A stretch of 64,000 nt of DNA from Planococcus sp. APC 4015 (GTDB lineage Bacteria; Actinomycetota; Actinomycetes; Actinomycetales; Microbacteriaceae): assembly GCA_030407505.1 (NCBI GenBank), contig JASDDH010000012.1, forward strand, positions 1-64,000, read 5' to 3'. This document shows positions 31,545-41,765 of the stretch, one piece after another (the stretch's first letter is position 1; each line of letters opens with the position of its first letter). A model generated the notes under the pieces. The model saw only the letters and a list, made by a program, of their open reading frames with translations, was not told where the DNA came from and did not search any database. A program made the position numbers and the translations under genes.

Positions 31545-32468
31545 ATGCGACTCGTCTTCGCCGGCACTCCCGCCCCCGCCGTACCCTCGCTGCGCCTGCT
31601 CGCGGCGTCGTCGCACGACATCGACCTCGTGGTCACGCGCGCCGATGCGCCGTTGGGACGCAAGCGCGTGTTCACCCCGTCGCCGGTGGCCGCGGCGGCC
31701 GACGACCTCGGTCTCGACGTGCTGCGCACGGATCGACTGGATGCCGCGGCGACCGAGCGCATCGCCGATCTGGCGCCGGATCTCGGGGTCATCGTCGCCT
31801 ACGGCGGTCTCGTGCGCGAGCCGCTGCTCTCGACGCCGCGCTTGGGCTGGATCAACCTGCACTTCTCCCTGCTGCCGCGCTGGCGCGGAGCCGCCCCCGT
31901 GCAGCGGGCGCTCATCGCCGGCGATGAGCAGACGGGCGCGAGCGTCTTCCAGCTCGTGGCCGAGCTCGACGCCGGCGACGTCTTCGCCGAGTTCTCGCGC
32001 CGCGTGCCCGAGGACGCGGATGCGGGCGCACTGCTCGACCTGCTGGCGCACGAGGGCGCAGGACTCCTGGGCGGGGTCGTCGACGCGATCGCCGACGGCA
32101 CAGCCCGCGCCGTGCCGCAGTCCGGCGAGTCGACGTATGCGCCGAAGCTCACCGACGACGACGGCCGCATCCGCTGGGGCGAGCCGCGGGAGGCGGTGCT
32201 GGCCCGCATCCGAGGCGTCACACCCGAGCCCGGCGCGCACACGACCGTCGGCGGCGCGCGCCTGAAGGTGCTCGCCGTCCGCGAAGCACCCGCAGACGCC
32301 CCGGTTCTCGCCCCCGGCGCGCTCGCCGGCCTCGGAAAGGATGTCGTCATCGGCACCGCAACGACCCCCGTCCTCCTCGACTCCGTGCAGCCCGCGGGCA
32401 AGGGCGCGATGCGCGCCGCCGACTGGTGGCGCGGTCTGCGCGGCGACGTTCCGGTGGCCGGCGCGTGA
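31545..32468 (+). CDS. fmt: Methionyl-tRNA formyltransferase
   Basis: Formylates initiator Met-tRNA with 10-formyltetrahydrofolate. 307 residues: MRLVFAGTPAPAVPSL, the active-site INLHFSLLPRWRGAAPVQRALIAGD, and DAGDVF. The C-terminal tRNA-binding domain is present (PREAVLARIRGVTPEPGAHT). ATG 31545 follows GTGAGGACCCCC, 8 bases after priA. GTGA overlap with rsmB. Confidence 0.95.
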   Translation: MRLVFAGTPAPAVPSLRLLAASSHDIDLVVTRADAPLGRKRVFTPSPVAAAADDLGLDVLRTDRLDAAATERIADLAPDLGVIVAYGGLVREPLLSTPRLGWINLHFSLLPRWRGAAPVQRALIAGDEQTGASVFQLVAELDAGDVFAEFSRRVPEDADAGALLDLLAHEGAGLLGGVVDAIADGTARAVPQSGESTYAPKLTDDDGRIRWGEPREAVLARIRGVTPEPGAHTTVGGARLKVLAVREAPADAPVLAPGALAGLGKDVVIGTATTPVLLDSVQPAGKGAMRAADWWRGLRGDVPVAGA

Positions 32469-33835
32469 CCGGCGCGCAGAACTCCCGTCGCGTCGCGTAC
32501 GAGACGCTGCGCGCGGTGCACGAATCCGACGCCTACGCCAACCTGCTGCTGCCCAAGCTCATCGACCGCGCCGGACTCACGACAGCCGACGCCGGGCTCG
32601 CGACCGAGCTCGCCTACGGCACCCTGCGCCGCGAGGGCACGTATGACGCGGTCATCGAGATCGCCGCCGACCGCGGCGTCCACGACATCGACCCGGCCGT
32701 GCTCGATGCGCTCCGGCTGGGCGTGCACCAGCTGCTCTCGACCCGGGTGGCCTCGCATGCCGCAGTCAACGAGTCGGTCGAGCTCGCCCGCGGCGCCGCG
32801 GGACGCGGTGCAGCCGGCTTCGCGAATGCCGTGCTGCGCCGGGTGTCGCGCGACACGCCCGGTGATTGGATGATGCGGGTCGCCGACTCGGCGCGATCAG
32901 ACGACGAGCGCCTCGGCCTGCTGTTCTCGCACCCGGTGTGGGTCGTGCGGGCATTCCGGCGCGCGCTCGCCGCCGAGGGCCGGGCAGAGGAACTCGAGGC
33001 TCTGCTGACGGCTGACAACGCGTCGCCGCGGGTCACGATGGCCGCGCTCCCGGGGCTCGCCGAGATCCCGGACGACGCGCGCCGCACGCCATACTCCCCG
33101 CTGGGCTTCCGTTCGGAAGGCGGGGACCCCGAGAGTGTGATCCGCGGCTCCGGCGGGCGCGTCCGCGTGCAGGACGAGGGGTCGCAGCTGGCCGCGCTCG
33201 CGCTGACCCGCGCGTTCCCGATCGCCACGGGCGAGCGCTGGCTCGACCTGTGCGCGGGCCCGGGGGGCAAGACGGCCGTGCTCGCCGCCGAGGCACTGGC
33301 CCACGGCGCCGTGCTCGAGGCCAACGAGATCTCGCCCGCACGTGCGGGCCTCGTCCGTCAGGCGATCGCGGGTGTGCCACTCGACGTCGACGTCTCGGAG
33401 CAGGACGGCCGGGCGCGCACCGCCGAGCATCCCGACACGTACGACCGCATCCTCGTCGATGCGCCCTGCACCGGACTCGGCGCCCTCCGGCGGCGCCCCG
33501 AGGCCCGGTGGCGCAAGTCGCCGGCCGACGTGCCCGACCTGACCGAGCTGCAGCGCGAACTGCTCTCGTCGGCACTCGGCGCCCTCAAGCCCGGGGGAGT
33601 GGTGGCCTACGTGACGTGCTCGCCGCACCTGGCCGAGACGTCGGGAGTCGTCGCCGAGGTGATGCGCGAGTGGGGAGCCGCCGTCGAAGAGCTCTCGGCC
33701 CGCGAGGCGGTGACCGCGGCATCCCTGACCGATCCGGGTCTGCTTCCGCAGGCCGACGGGTCGGGACGCGCCCAGCTGTGGCCGCACCGGCACAACACCG
33801 ACGCGATGTCGATCACCCTGCTGCGCCGACGCTGA
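32465..33835 (+). CDS. rsmB: 16S rRNA (cytosine-967 C5)-methyltransferase
   Basis: SAM-dependent methylation of 16S rRNA. 456 residues: N-terminal NusB-like RNA-binding domain (about 1-150), then a Rossmann methyltransferase with DLCAGPGGKTAVLAAEA, VDAPCTGLGALRRRPEARWRK (Cys335, release) and TCSPH (Cys385, nucleophile). It starts at GTG 32465 inside the fmt stop. Its stop and the stop of the convergent glsA gene lie in opposite arms of one hairpin. Confidence 0.93.
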   Translation: MTGAQNSRRVAYETLRAVHESDAYANLLLPKLIDRAGLTTADAGLATELAYGTLRREGTYDAVIEIAADRGVHDIDPAVLDALRLGVHQLLSTRVASHAAVNESVELARGAAGRGAAGFANAVLRRVSRDTPGDWMMRVADSARSDDERLGLLFSHPVWVVRAFRRALAAEGRAEELEALLTADNASPRVTMAALPGLAEIPDDARRTPYSPLGFRSEGGDPESVIRGSGGRVRVQDEGSQLAALALTRAFPIATGERWLDLCAGPGGKTAVLAAEALAHGAVLEANEISPARAGLVRQAIAGVPLDVDVSEQDGRARTAEHPDTYDRILVDAPCTGLGALRRRPEARWRKSPADVPDLTELQRELLSSALGALKPGGVVAYVTCSPHLAETSGVVAEVMREWGAAVEELSAREAVTAASLTDPGLLPQADGSGRAQLWPHRHNTDAMSITLLRRR

Positions 33836-33848
33836 ACGGCGCTCAGCG
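33830..33848. terminator. Shared hairpin at the convergent rsmB/glsA ends
   Basis: CGCTGA (33830-33835) and TCAGCG (33843-33848) are inverted copies; each contains one gene's stop codon. It has a 7-base loop and no T tract. It may act for both strands. Confidence 0.4.
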
Positions 33849-35015
33849 CGACAGGCGGAACCCCGGCGGCATCGACTCGAACTCCGCCTGCAGGGCGACC
33901 AGTGCCGCCGGATGCGATCTCGCGAGATCGCTCGCGTCGACGGTGACGACGGCGCCCGGCGGCAGCGCATCGGCGAGGTCGCGGAGCACGCCGACCACCC
34001 GCTCGGTTCCGGCGAATCCGAGCTCGCCACCGAGGTGCAGCACCCGCCCGTCCACCGTCTCCTCGATGCGCACGGCCGGGGTGGCGAGGCTCTCGTGGGG
34101 TTCGAGGAGATGCATCCCGAATCGTTCGGCGATCGTCTCGACCGCCGCGATCCCGCGGACGCTGTTGCCGTGCGCGTCGAGGCGAGGGCTGAAGGCGGCG
34201 ACGCCGAACTGGGAGGGCGCCACGGCCATGAGCCCGCCGCTCACACCGCTCTTGGCGGGAAGGCCGACCCGCAGCAGCCATTCGCCCGAGAAGTCGTACA
34301 TGCCGCAGCTCGCCATGATCGACAGCACATCGCGCGCCACCCGCTCGTCGACCACCCGGCGCCCGGTCACCGGGTTCACCCCGCCGAACGCGAGCGTGCC
34401 GGCCATCACGGCGAGGTCGCGCACCGTCACCCGCAGCGAGCACTGCCGGAAGTAGGTCTCGACGACCGTGTCCACCGAGCCCTCGAGCACGCCGTGCGAC
34501 TTGAGCAGGTGCGCGAGCGCGCGGTTGCGGTCGCCGGTGAGGGATTCGGATCGATAGACGTCCTCATCGACCCACAGCGACCTGCCCGCGAAGGCCGAGA
34601 GCATGTCGACGACGCGCGACACCCGCTCATCCACGTCGTCGCCGCGCACGAGACCGGTCGTGGCGAGTGCTCCGGCGTTGACCATGGGGTTCGCCGGCCG
34701 ACCGGTGCCCGCCTCGAGGCTGATCGCGTTGAACGGCTCACCGCTGGGCTCCACGCCGACGCGTTCCAGCACGGCGGCCCGACCGCGTTCGGACAGCGCC
34801 AGGGCGAGCACGAACGGCTTCGAGATCGACTGGATCGTGAACTCGTGCCCGGCGTCGCCGACGGTGCGCACCCGCCCGCGCGGGCCGACGACCGCGAACG
34901 CCAGTACGTCGGGGTCGGCGGATGCCAGCTCGGGGATGTACCCCGCACGCTCCCCGCTCGTCAGCGGGCGGACGTCGTCGAGCAGGCCGTCGAGCAGGGC
35001 GGTGATGGGGTCCAC
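33843..35015 (-). CDS. glsA: Glutaminase with C-terminal STAS-like domain
   Basis: Hydrolyses glutamine to glutamate and ammonia. 390 residues. The beta-lactamase-like glutaminase domain fills about 1-300, with the catalytic SxxK (Ser63, Lys66 in SISKPF), [45 protein letters not shown] and [11 protein letters not shown]. From about 310 there is an extra domain ([16 protein letters not shown]...VVTVDASDL), which resembles STAS folds that sense ligands or bind partners. It starts at GTG 35015, divergent from rpe across only 20 bases. It is the only gene on this strand for many kilobases. Confidence 0.92.
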   Translation of the reverse strand: MDPITALLDGLLDDVRPLTSGERAGYIPELASADPDVLAFAVVGPRGRVRTVGDAGHEFTIQSISKPFVLALALSERGRAAVLERVGVEPSGEPFNAISLEAGTGRPANPMVNAGALATTGLVRGDDVDERVSRVVDMLSAFAGRSLWVDEDVYRSESLTGDRNRALAHLLKSHGVLEGSVDTVVETYFRQCSLRVTVRDLAVMAGTLAFGGVNPVTGRRVVDERVARDVLSIMASCGMYDFSGEWLLRVGLPAKSGVSGGLMAVAPSQFGVAAFSPRLDAHGNSVRGIAAVETIAERFGMHLLEPHESLATPAVRIEETVDGRVLHLGGELGFAGTERVVGVLRDLADALPPGAVVTVDASDLARSHPAALVALQAEFESMPPGFRLSR

Positions 35016-35035
35016 GGCTCGACCATAATGGAGCC
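35016..35035. promoter_or_regulatory. Symmetric divergent promoter of glsA and rpe
   Basis: The whole gap is GGCTCGACCATAATGGAGCC, with inverted GGCTC/GAGCC ends touching both GTG starts. On the plus strand CATAAT ends 6 bases before the rpe GTG; on the minus strand TATGGT ends 6 bases before the glsA GTG. Both transcripts would be leaderless and the two -10 elements overlap, so only one gene can be initiated at a time. Confidence 0.6.
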
Positions 35036-35728
35036 GTGCACGACGACAACGGCCCGGGCGCCGGCATCCGCATCAATCCGAGCATCCTCGCCGCCGATTT
35101 CGTGAACATGCAGGCCGAGCTCGCGCGGATCTCGGGCGCCGACTTCGTGCACGTCGACGTCATGGACAACCACTTCGTACCCAACCTCACATTCGGGCCG
35201 CAGATGGTCGAGCGCATCCAGGCGACCAGCCCCGTGCCGCTGGACGTGCACCTCATGATCAGTGCGCCCGACCGCTGGGCCCCCGGCTACGCCGAGCTCG
35301 GGGCGGCATCGGTGACGTTCCATCTCGAAGCCGCGGCCGAGCCCGTGGCCCTCGCCCGGCGCCTGCGGGCGATCGGTGCCCGCGCGGGTGTCGCCGTCAA
35401 GCCGGGCACGCCGGTCGAGCCGCTCTTCGACCTGCTGAACGAAGTCGACCAGCTCCTCGTCATGACCGTCGAGCCCGGATTCGGCGGCCAGTCCTTCATG
35501 CCCGAGACGATGCCGAAGCTGCGTCGGCTCGCTGACGAAGCACGGCGCCGCGGCTCGCAGGTATGGCTGCAGGTCGACGGCGGAATCGGCGAATCGACGA
35601 TCGCGCAGGCCGCCGAAGCGGGTGCCGACACCTTCGTCGCCGGCTCGGCCGTGTTCGGCGCGGAGGATCCGGATGCCGCGATCGCGGGCCTGCGCGCTTC
35701 AGCGGCGCGTCACCGTCACGCGCGCTGA
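35036..35728 (+). CDS. rpe: Ribulose-phosphate 3-epimerase
   Basis: Interconverts ribulose 5-phosphate and xylulose 5-phosphate in the pentose phosphate pathway. 230 residues, TIM barrel: [30 protein letters not shown] (metal site), [19 protein letters not shown] and [11 protein letters not shown]. It starts at GTG 35036 with no ribosome site, consistent with a leaderless transcript. Confidence 0.95.
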   Translation: MHDDNGPGAGIRINPSILAADFVNMQAELARISGADFVHVDVMDNHFVPNLTFGPQMVERIQATSPVPLDVHLMISAPDRWAPGYAELGAASVTFHLEAAAEPVALARRLRAIGARAGVAVKPGTPVEPLFDLLNEVDQLLVMTVEPGFGGQSFMPETMPKLRRLADEARRRGSQVWLQVDGGIGESTIAQAAEAGADTFVAGSAVFGAEDPDAAIAGLRASAARHRHAR

Positions 35729-35753
35729 GCACCGGACGCCGCCGCCGGGCCGG

Positions 35754-35759
35754 TACCCT
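35754..35759 (+). promoter_or_regulatory. -10 element of hisE, leaderless
   Basis: TACCCT ends 6 bases before the hisE GTG at 35766; no Shine-Dalgarno sequence lies between. Confidence 0.55.
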
Positions 35760-35765
35760 GGAACC

Positions 35766-36029
35766 GTGAAGACGTTCGACGCCCTGTTCGCCGAGCTCAC
35801 GGCCAAGGCCGCGGAGCGTCCCGAGGGATCGGGAACGGTCGCCGAACTCGATGCGGGCGTGCACACGATCGGCAAGAAGATCGTCGAAGAGGCCGCCGAG
35901 GTGTGGATGGCCGCGGAGTACGAGTCGACCGAGGCCGCCGCCGAAGAGATCTCGCAGCTGCTCTACCACCTGCAGGTGCTCATGCTCGCGAAGGGCCTGA
36001 CGCTCGACGACGTCTACCGACATCTCTGA
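35766..36029 (+). CDS. hisE: Phosphoribosyl-ATP pyrophosphatase
   Basis: Second step of histidine synthesis, removing pyrophosphate from PR-ATP. 87 residues of the MazG-like all-alpha fold, with metal residues in [18 protein letters not shown] and [16 protein letters not shown]. It is a stand-alone protein, not fused to HisI, which is a separate gene 1.7 kb downstream. It opens the hisE-hisG-hisF-hisI set. Confidence 0.94.
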   Translation: MKTFDALFAELTAKAAERPEGSGTVAELDAGVHTIGKKIVEEAAEVWMAAEYESTEAAAEEISQLLYHLQVLMLAKGLTLDDVYRHL

Positions 36030-36073
36030 GCGCCCGCCTCCCGCTCACCCCTGACTCCGAAAGCCCTGCTGCC

Positions 36074-36916
36074 ATGCTGCGAATCGCCGTGCCGAACAAG
36101 GGCTCGCTCGCCGAGACCGCGACCGAGATGCTCGAAGAGGCCGGATACACCGGTCGGCGCGACCCGAAAGACCTCCACGTCATCGATCCCCGCAACGAGG
36201 TCGAGTTCTTCTATCTGCGCCCGAAGGACATCGCGACCTACGTCGGGTCCGGAGCGCTGGACGTCGGCATCACCGGCCGCGACCTGCTTCTGGATGCCCG
36301 CATGCCGGGCGCCCGCGAGATCGAGGCCCTCGGCTTCGGCGGCTCGACGTTCCGCTTCGCCGGCCCTCCCGGTCGGTTCGCCCAGGTGAAGGACCTCGAG
36401 GGACTCCGGGTCGCCACGGCGTACCCGGGACTCGTCGACGGATTCCTCGACGAGCACGGCGTGGCCGTCGACCTCGTGCCGCTGGACGGCGCGGTGGAAT
36501 CCGCGGTGCGTCTCGGCGTGGCCGATGCCGTCGCCGACGTCGTCTCGACGGGCACCACCCTCCGGCAGGCGGGGCTCGAGATCTTCGGCCCCGTCATCCT
36601 CGAATCCGAGGGCGTGCTGATCGGACCCGCCGACGAGGTCGACGGCACCGCGACGCTGCTGCGGCGTCTGCGCGGCGTCATGGTCGCCCGCCGGTTCGTG
36701 CTCGTGGACTACGACCTGCCCGTCGCGCTGATCGACGAGGCGGTGGCGCTGGCCCCCGGCATCGAGTCCCCGACCATCTCGCCCCTGCGCGACCCCGAGT
36801 GGGTCGCGGTGCGCGTCATGGTGGCGCGCTCGAGCGTCAACCAGACGATGGACGCCCTCTATGCGATCGGCGCCCGCGCGATCCTCGTGACGGCCATCCA
36901 CAACGCGAGGCTGTGA
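36074..36916 (+). CDS. hisG: ATP phosphoribosyltransferase, long form
   Basis: First, feedback-controlled step of histidine synthesis. 280 residues, the long (HisGL) form with a C-terminal ACT-like regulatory domain (about 205-280, [39 protein letters not shown]). Catalytic part: [20 protein letters not shown], and the PRPP loop [16 protein letters not shown]. No hisZ is needed for this form. ATG 36074 has only a weak ribosome site. Confidence 0.95.
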   Translation: MLRIAVPNKGSLAETATEMLEEAGYTGRRDPKDLHVIDPRNEVEFFYLRPKDIATYVGSGALDVGITGRDLLLDARMPGAREIEALGFGGSTFRFAGPPGRFAQVKDLEGLRVATAYPGLVDGFLDEHGVAVDLVPLDGAVESAVRLGVADAVADVVSTGTTLRQAGLEIFGPVILESEGVLIGPADEVDGTATLLRRLRGVMVARRFVLVDYDLPVALIDEAVALAPGIESPTISPLRDPEWVAVRVMVARSSVNQTMDALYAIGARAILVTAIHNARL

Positions 36917-37707
36917 CCGTGAGCCTCGTGTGCCGCGTCATCCCGTGTCTCGATGTCGCCGCGGGCCGCGTCGTCAAGGGCGTGAACTTCGAGAACCTCC
37001 GCGACATGGGCGACCCCGTCGAACTCGCCCGCGAGTACTTCCGTCAGGGGGCCGATGAGCTGACGTTCCTCGATGTCACCGCGACCGTCGACGAGCGATC
37101 GACGACCTACGACGTCGTGCGGCGCACGGCAGAAGAGGTCTTCATCCCGTTGACCGTCGGCGGGGGAGTCCGCACCGACGAGGACGTCGCACGCCTGCTC
37201 GGCGTCGGCGCCGACAAGGTCGGGGTCAATTCGGCCGCGATCGCCCGCCCCGCGCTGCTCGGCGAGATCGCCGATCGGTTCGGTGCGCAGGTGCTGGTGC
37301 TCTCCCTCGACGTCAAGCGTGCTTCGACGGGAGTCGGCGACCGATTCCCGTCGGGCTTCGTCGTGACGACCCACGGCGGACGCACCGAGACGACCCTTGA
37401 CGCGCTCGAGTGGGCGCGCGAGGCGATCGAGCGGGGCGCGGGTGAGCTCCTGGTCAACTCGATCGACGCCGACGGCACCCGCGAGGGGTTCGATCTCGAG
37501 CTCGTGGGGCTCATGCGCGAGATCTCGAGCGTGCCGGTCATCGCGTCGGGCGGCGCAGGCTCGGCCGCCGACTTCGGCCCGGCGATCCTCGCCGGCGCCG
37601 ACGCGGTGCTGGCGGCATCCGTCTTCCACTCCGGGCATCTGACCGTCGGCGACGTCAAAGCGGCGATGATCGCCGACGGCATCGCCGTCCGCGAGGTGAT
37701 GGCATGA
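36913..37707 (+). CDS. hisF: Imidazole glycerol phosphate synthase cyclase subunit
   Basis: With HisH forms IGP and AICAR from PRFAR. TIM barrel of 264 residues: [20 protein letters not shown] (catalytic Asp), [26 protein letters not shown] and [12 protein letters not shown] (second Asp). The start is GTG 36913 (overlapping the hisG stop) or GTG 36919. hisH is not in this window. Confidence 0.95.
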   Translation: MTVSLVCRVIPCLDVAAGRVVKGVNFENLRDMGDPVELAREYFRQGADELTFLDVTATVDERSTTYDVVRRTAEEVFIPLTVGGGVRTDEDVARLLGVGADKVGVNSAAIARPALLGEIADRFGAQVLVLSLDVKRASTGVGDRFPSGFVVTTHGGRTETTLDALEWAREAIERGAGELLVNSIDADGTREGFDLELVGLMREISSVPVIASGGAGSAADFGPAILAGADAVLAASVFHSGHLTVGDVKAAMIADGIAVREVMA

Positions 37708-38063
37708 GCGTCGACGAGCGCATCGCGCGGGTGACGTTCGGCGAGGACGGTCTCGTGGCCGCGATCGTGCAGCAGTGGGACACCCGCGAGGTGCTCATGA
37801 TGGCGTGGATGGATGCCGAGGCCCTACGCCGCACGCTGACCGAGGGCCGGGTGACCTACTGGTCGCGTTCCCGCCAGGAGTACTGGCGCAAGGGCGACAC
37901 ATCGGGCCACGCCCAATACGTCAGGGGCGCCCGACTGGACTGCGACGGGGACGCGATCCTCCTTGAGGTCGACCAGATCGGCGCAGCCTGCCACACCGGC
38001 ACGCGCACATGCTTCGACGCCGACGACCTGGCGCCCGTCGTGGCGGACGAGGCGAGCGGATGA
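37704..38063 (+). CDS. hisI: Phosphoribosyl-AMP cyclohydrolase
   Basis: Opens the adenine ring of PR-AMP. 119 residues: [40 protein letters not shown], metal and zinc residues in DCDGDAILL and CHTGTRTCF. Mono-functional. ATGA overlap with both hisF and the following membrane gene, so the Trp-associated membrane protein is co-translated with histidine genes. Confidence 0.95.
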   Translation: MSVDERIARVTFGEDGLVAAIVQQWDTREVLMMAWMDAEALRRTLTEGRVTYWSRSRQEYWRKGDTSGHAQYVRGARLDCDGDAILLEVDQIGAACHTGTRTCFDADDLAPVVADEASG

Positions 38064-38662
38064 CGCGGCGCGCCCGGCTGCTCAGCGTGCTCGTGATCCT
38101 CGCCGCCGGGGCTCTCGGAGTCATCTCGTCGACGCAGACCTGGCTGACGGTCACCCTCGCCGACGGGGCGCAGCACGCCCTGGAGGTTCCGGGAGCCTCG
38201 GCGATACCCGTGCTCGCGCCGCTGAGCCTCGCGGTCCTCGCCCTGGGCGGCGCGCTCTCGATCGTCGGGGTCGTCCTGCGCTACGCATTCGGCGTGCTGA
38301 CGCTCGCGATCGCCGGCGTGCTCACCGTGCTCACGGCGCAGGTCATCGCGGGACCGGCCACCAGCCACGTCGCTGCCACCGTGACCACCGCGACCGGCAT
38401 CACGGGCGAGTCGGCCGTCGCGGGTCTCATCGCCGCGGTCGCCGTCTCACCCTGGCCCGTCGTCACCGCGGTCGCCTGGGCGGCCCTGTTCGCCGCCGGC
38501 ATGCTGACCCTGATCACCGCCCACCGCTGGCGGGGGAGCGGCCGCCGCTATTCGGCGGGCGACACCCCGGTCGCAGCCCCCGCGGCGACCGCCTCGACGC
38601 GCCCGCACGACGCGATCGACGACTGGGACGACCTGTCCCGTGGCGACGACCCCACAGCCTGA
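38060..38662 (+). CDS. Trp biosynthesis-associated membrane protein
   Basis: 200 residues with about four membrane spans (around 8-25, 52-72, 78-100, 130-152) and a charged C-terminal tail ending [14 protein letters not shown]. The conserved QTW and the position before trpC identify the actinobacterial Trp-operon membrane protein family; its function is unknown. In mycobacteria trpE precedes it, but here hisI does. Confidence 0.8.
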   Translation: MTRRARLLSVLVILAAGALGVISSTQTWLTVTLADGAQHALEVPGASAIPVLAPLSLAVLALGGALSIVGVVLRYAFGVLTLAIAGVLTVLTAQVIAGPATSHVAATVTTATGITGESAVAGLIAAVAVSPWPVVTAVAWAALFAAGMLTLITAHRWRGSGRRYSAGDTPVAAPAATASTRPHDAIDDWDDLSRGDDPTA

Positions 38663-38666
38663 GCGC

Positions 38667-38672
38667 TAGACT
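38667..38672 (+). promoter_or_regulatory. -10 element ahead of the HGxxPAAW-trpCBA genes
   Basis: TAGACT immediately after the membrane protein stop; the leader ends with GGAGGAG 5 bases before ATG 38703. No Trp-rich leader peptide or attenuator is visible. Confidence 0.5.
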
Positions 38673-38702
38673 TCACTGAACGCGAACACCCGGAGGAGAG
38701 CC

Positions 38703-38933
38703 ATGAGCAGCAGCATCGACGACCCCGGCCACGGACACTCGCCCGCCGCCTGGACGGCTGTCGTGATCATGCTCGTCGCCGTCACGCTGGGCACCATCTT
38801 CTACTGGTTCGACCTGCCGATCCTCGTCTGGGCGTCGGCCGGGCTCCTGGTCGTCGGCCTCATCGTCGGATGGGCCCTCGCGAAGGCCGGCTACGGCGTG
38901 AACGGCTCGAAGTACACACCGAAAGCCCACTGA
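38703..38933 (+). CDS. HGxxPAAW-family small membrane protein
   Basis: 76 residues. The N-terminal signature HGHSPAAW gives the family its name, followed by two membrane spans (about 18-35 and 40-62). Found next to trpC in many actinobacteria; no known function. Strong ribosome site GGAGGAG. trpC begins 1 base after its stop. Confidence 0.85.
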   Translation: MSSSIDDPGHGHSPAAWTAVVIMLVAVTLGTIFYWFDLPILVWASAGLLVVGLIVGWALAKAGYGVNGSKYTPKAH

Positions 38934-38934
38934 G

Positions 38935-39711
38935 GTGCTCGCCGACCTCACGGCCGGCGCGGTTCAGGATGCCGAGGCCCGCGCCTCCGAGCGGCCGCTG
39001 GCCCTCGTCGAGGGTGCGGCCGCGTCGCAGGCCCCTGCGCGCGACGCCCTCGCAGCCCTCGCTCCCGCCGACCGCGTCAAGATCATCGCCGAGGTGAAGC
39101 GCGCGAGTCCGTCTCGCGGTGACCTCGCCGCGATCCCCGACCCTGCGCTGCAGGCCCGCCTGTACCAGCAGGGCGGGGCCGCCGCCATCTCCGTGCTCAC
39201 CGAGGGCCGCCGATTCAAGGGCAGCCTCGCCGACCTCGAGGCCGTGCGCTCCGCCGTCGATGTCCCGGTGCTGCGCAAGGATTTCATCGCGACCGAGTAC
39301 CAGGTGCTCGAGGCACGTGCGGCCGGCGCCGACATGGTGCTGCTGATCGTGGCCGCCCTCGCCCAGCCGGTGCTCAAGCGCCTGCACGCGCTCGTGCTCG
39401 ACCTCGGCATGACCCCGCTCGTCGAGACGCACTCGGCCGACGAGGTCGACACCGCGGCGGATCTCGGCGCGAGGCTCATCGGCGTCAACGCGCGAGACCT
39501 GTCGACGTTCGCGCTCGACCGCGACCTGTTCGCGCGGCTCGCGAGCCGCATCCCCGCCGACGCCGTGAAGATCGCGGAATCGGCTGTGCTCGTTCCGGAC
39601 GATGTCGCGCACTACCGCGCGTCGGGAGCCGATGTCGTCCTGGTAGGAGAAGCCCTCGTGACCAATGACCCCGTGTCCACGCTCCACGCATTCCTCGGAG
39701 CAGGATCATGA
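38935..39711 (+). CDS. trpC: Indole-3-glycerol phosphate synthase
   Basis: Fourth step of tryptophan synthesis. TIM barrel of 258 residues: [15 protein letters not shown] (catalytic Lys), [50 protein letters not shown] and IAESAVL. GTG 38935 directly follows the previous stop. ATGA overlap with trpB. Confidence 0.95.
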   Translation: MLADLTAGAVQDAEARASERPLALVEGAAASQAPARDALAALAPADRVKIIAEVKRASPSRGDLAAIPDPALQARLYQQGGAAAISVLTEGRRFKGSLADLEAVRSAVDVPVLRKDFIATEYQVLEARAAGADMVLLIVAALAQPVLKRLHALVLDLGMTPLVETHSADEVDTAADLGARLIGVNARDLSTFALDRDLFARLASRIPADAVKIAESAVLVPDDVAHYRASGADVVLVGEALVTNDPVSTLHAFLGAGS

Positions 39712-40961
39712 GTCTGCGCGCGGAATCCGGCCCCTTCTTCGGCGAGTTCGGCGGCCGGTTCATGCCGGAGTCGCTCATCGCGGCGATCGATGAGCTCACC
39801 GCCGAGTACGAGGCGGCCAAGATCGACCCCGCCTTCCGCGAGGAGTTCCTGCACCTGCTGAAGACCTACGCGGGCCGTCCGTCCATCATCACCGAGGTTC
39901 CCCGGTTCGCCGAGCACGCGGGCGGCGCACGCGTGTTCCTCAAGCGCGAAGACCTCAACCACACCGGCTCGCACAAGATCAACAACGTGCTCGGACAGGC
40001 GCTGCTGACCAAGCGACTCGGCAAGACGCGTGTGATCGCCGAGACCGGCGCCGGCCAGCACGGTGTCGCCACCGCCACCGCAGCTGCGCTTTTCGGCTTC
40101 GACTGCACGATCTACATGGGCGAGGTCGACACCGAGCGTCAGGCGCTCAACGTCGCGCGCATGCGCCTGCTCGGCGCCGAGGTCATCCCGGTGACCACCG
40201 GATCCCGCACCCTCAAGGACGCCATCAACGACGCGTACCGCGACTGGGTCGCGAGCGTCGAGACGACGAACTACGTCTTCGGCACCGCCGCCGGTCCGCA
40301 CCCGTTCCCCGCGATGGTGCGCGACTTCCAGAAGGTCATCTCCGAAGAGGCCCGCCAGCAGCTCCTCGACGAGACGGGCCGGCTTCCGGATGCCGTCATC
40401 GCGTGCGTCGGCGGCGGGTCGAACGCGATCGGCATGTTCGACGCCTTCCTCGACGACGAGGACGTCAAGCTCTACGGCGTCGAGGCAGCCGGCGACGGCG
40501 TCGACACCGAGCGGCACGCCGCGTCGATCGAGCGCGGGCGCCCGGGCATCCTGCACGGGGCGAAGACCTTCGTCCTGCAGGACGAAGACGGCCAGACCAC
40601 CGAGTCGCACTCGATCTCGGCGGGCCTGGACTACCCGGGAGTCGGCCCCGAGCACTCGTGGCTCGCGTCCATCGGCCGTGCCGAGTACATCCCCGCCACC
40701 GACGACGAGGCGATGCAGTCGCTGCGTCTGCTGTCGCGCACCGAGGGCATCATCCCCGCGATCGAGTCGGCGCACGCCCTGGCCGGCGCCCTGCGCATCG
40801 GTCGCGAGCTCGGACCCGATGCGATCCTCGCGATCTGCCTGTCGGGACGCGGCGACAAGGACATGGACACCGCGGCGCGCTACTTCGACCTCTACGACCG
40901 CGAGCCCCTCGCCCCGGTCGACGAGGCTGAAGCGGCCAAGGGCGACGGGATCGAGCTGTGA
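39708..40961 (+). CDS. trpB: Tryptophan synthase beta chain
   Basis: Joins indole to serine with PLP. 417 residues, TrpB1 type. Lys90 in [15 protein letters not shown] forms the Schiff base; [14 protein letters not shown] and the phosphate loop [12 protein letters not shown] follow. Paired with trpA, whose GTG overlaps its stop. Confidence 0.97.
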   Translation: MSLRAESGPFFGEFGGRFMPESLIAAIDELTAEYEAAKIDPAFREEFLHLLKTYAGRPSIITEVPRFAEHAGGARVFLKREDLNHTGSHKINNVLGQALLTKRLGKTRVIAETGAGQHGVATATAAALFGFDCTIYMGEVDTERQALNVARMRLLGAEVIPVTTGSRTLKDAINDAYRDWVASVETTNYVFGTAAGPHPFPAMVRDFQKVISEEARQQLLDETGRLPDAVIACVGGGSNAIGMFDAFLDDEDVKLYGVEAAGDGVDTERHAASIERGRPGILHGAKTFVLQDEDGQTTESHSISAGLDYPGVGPEHSWLASIGRAEYIPATDDEAMQSLRLLSRTEGIIPAIESAHALAGALRIGRELGPDAILAICLSGRGDKDMDTAARYFDLYDREPLAPVDEAEAAKGDGIEL

Positions 40962-41755
40962 CCTCACGCGTGGCCGCCGCGATCGACGCCGCCAAGGCCG
41001 ACGGCCGCGGTGCGCTGATCGGCTACCTGCCGCTGGGCTTCCCCGACCTGCAGGGCAGCATCGAGGCCGCCGTGACGCTGGCCGAGAACGGCGCAGACAT
41101 CCTCGAGCTCGGCCCGCCCTACTCCGATCCCGTCATGGACGGCACCGTCATCCAGGAGGCGACCCAGAAGGCACTCGCCGGGGGATTCCGCCTGCGCGAC
41201 ACCTTCACGGCGGTGCGCGAGATCAGCGCCCGGGTCGATGTGCCCGTTCTCGTGATGACCTACTGGAACCCGGTGCTGCAGTACGGCGTCGACCGGTACG
41301 CCGATGATCTGCTGGCTGCCGGGGGAGCCGGGCTCATCACGCCCGACATCACCCCCGACGCCGCCTCCGAATGGATCGCGGCCAGCGAGCGCACGGGTCT
41401 TGACCGCGTGTTCCTCGCCGCACCGACGTCGACCGATGAGCGCCTCGACCTGATCGTCGAGAACTCGACCGGCTTCATCTACACGGTCTCGACCATGGGC
41501 ATCACCGGCGAGCGGGCGAATCTGGATGCCGCGGCCCGCACCCTCGTCGCCCGCCTGCGCGCCCGCGGCGCAGAGAACGCGTGCGTCGGCATCGGCATCT
41601 CGAATGCCGAGCAGGTCGAGGGCGTCCTGGAATACGCCGACGGCGCGATCGTCGGCACCGCACTGGTCCGCGCCCTCCGCGATGGGGGCCTGGAGGGCCT
41701 CGCCGCGGCCACGCAGGCGCTCTCGGCGGGTACCGCCGCGCACCACGACAACTAG
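40958..41755 (+). CDS. trpA: Tryptophan synthase alpha chain
   Basis: Cleaves indole glycerol phosphate and channels indole to TrpB. 265 residues: [30 protein letters not shown] (catalytic Glu and Asp), [14 protein letters not shown], and [19 protein letters not shown] start inside the trpB stop. Confidence 0.96.
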   Translation: MTSRVAAAIDAAKADGRGALIGYLPLGFPDLQGSIEAAVTLAENGADILELGPPYSDPVMDGTVIQEATQKALAGGFRLRDTFTAVREISARVDVPVLVMTYWNPVLQYGVDRYADDLLAAGGAGLITPDITPDAASEWIAASERTGLDRVFLAAPTSTDERLDLIVENSTGFIYTVSTMGITGERANLDAAARTLVARLRARGAENACVGIGISNAEQVEGVLEYADGAIVGTALVRALRDGGLEGLAAATQALSAGTAAHHDN

Positions 41756-41758
41756 GAT
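41753..41758 (+). promoter_or_regulatory. -10 element of lgt, leaderless
   Basis: TAGGAT overlaps the trpA stop codon (TAG) and ends 7 bases before ATG 41766. There is no Shine-Dalgarno sequence. Confidence 0.5.
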
Positions 41759-41765
41759 TCCCCTC

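Noticed and set aside
38663..38702. Tryptophan attenuator before trpCBA
   Set aside because: No Trp-codon leader peptide and no alternative hairpins.
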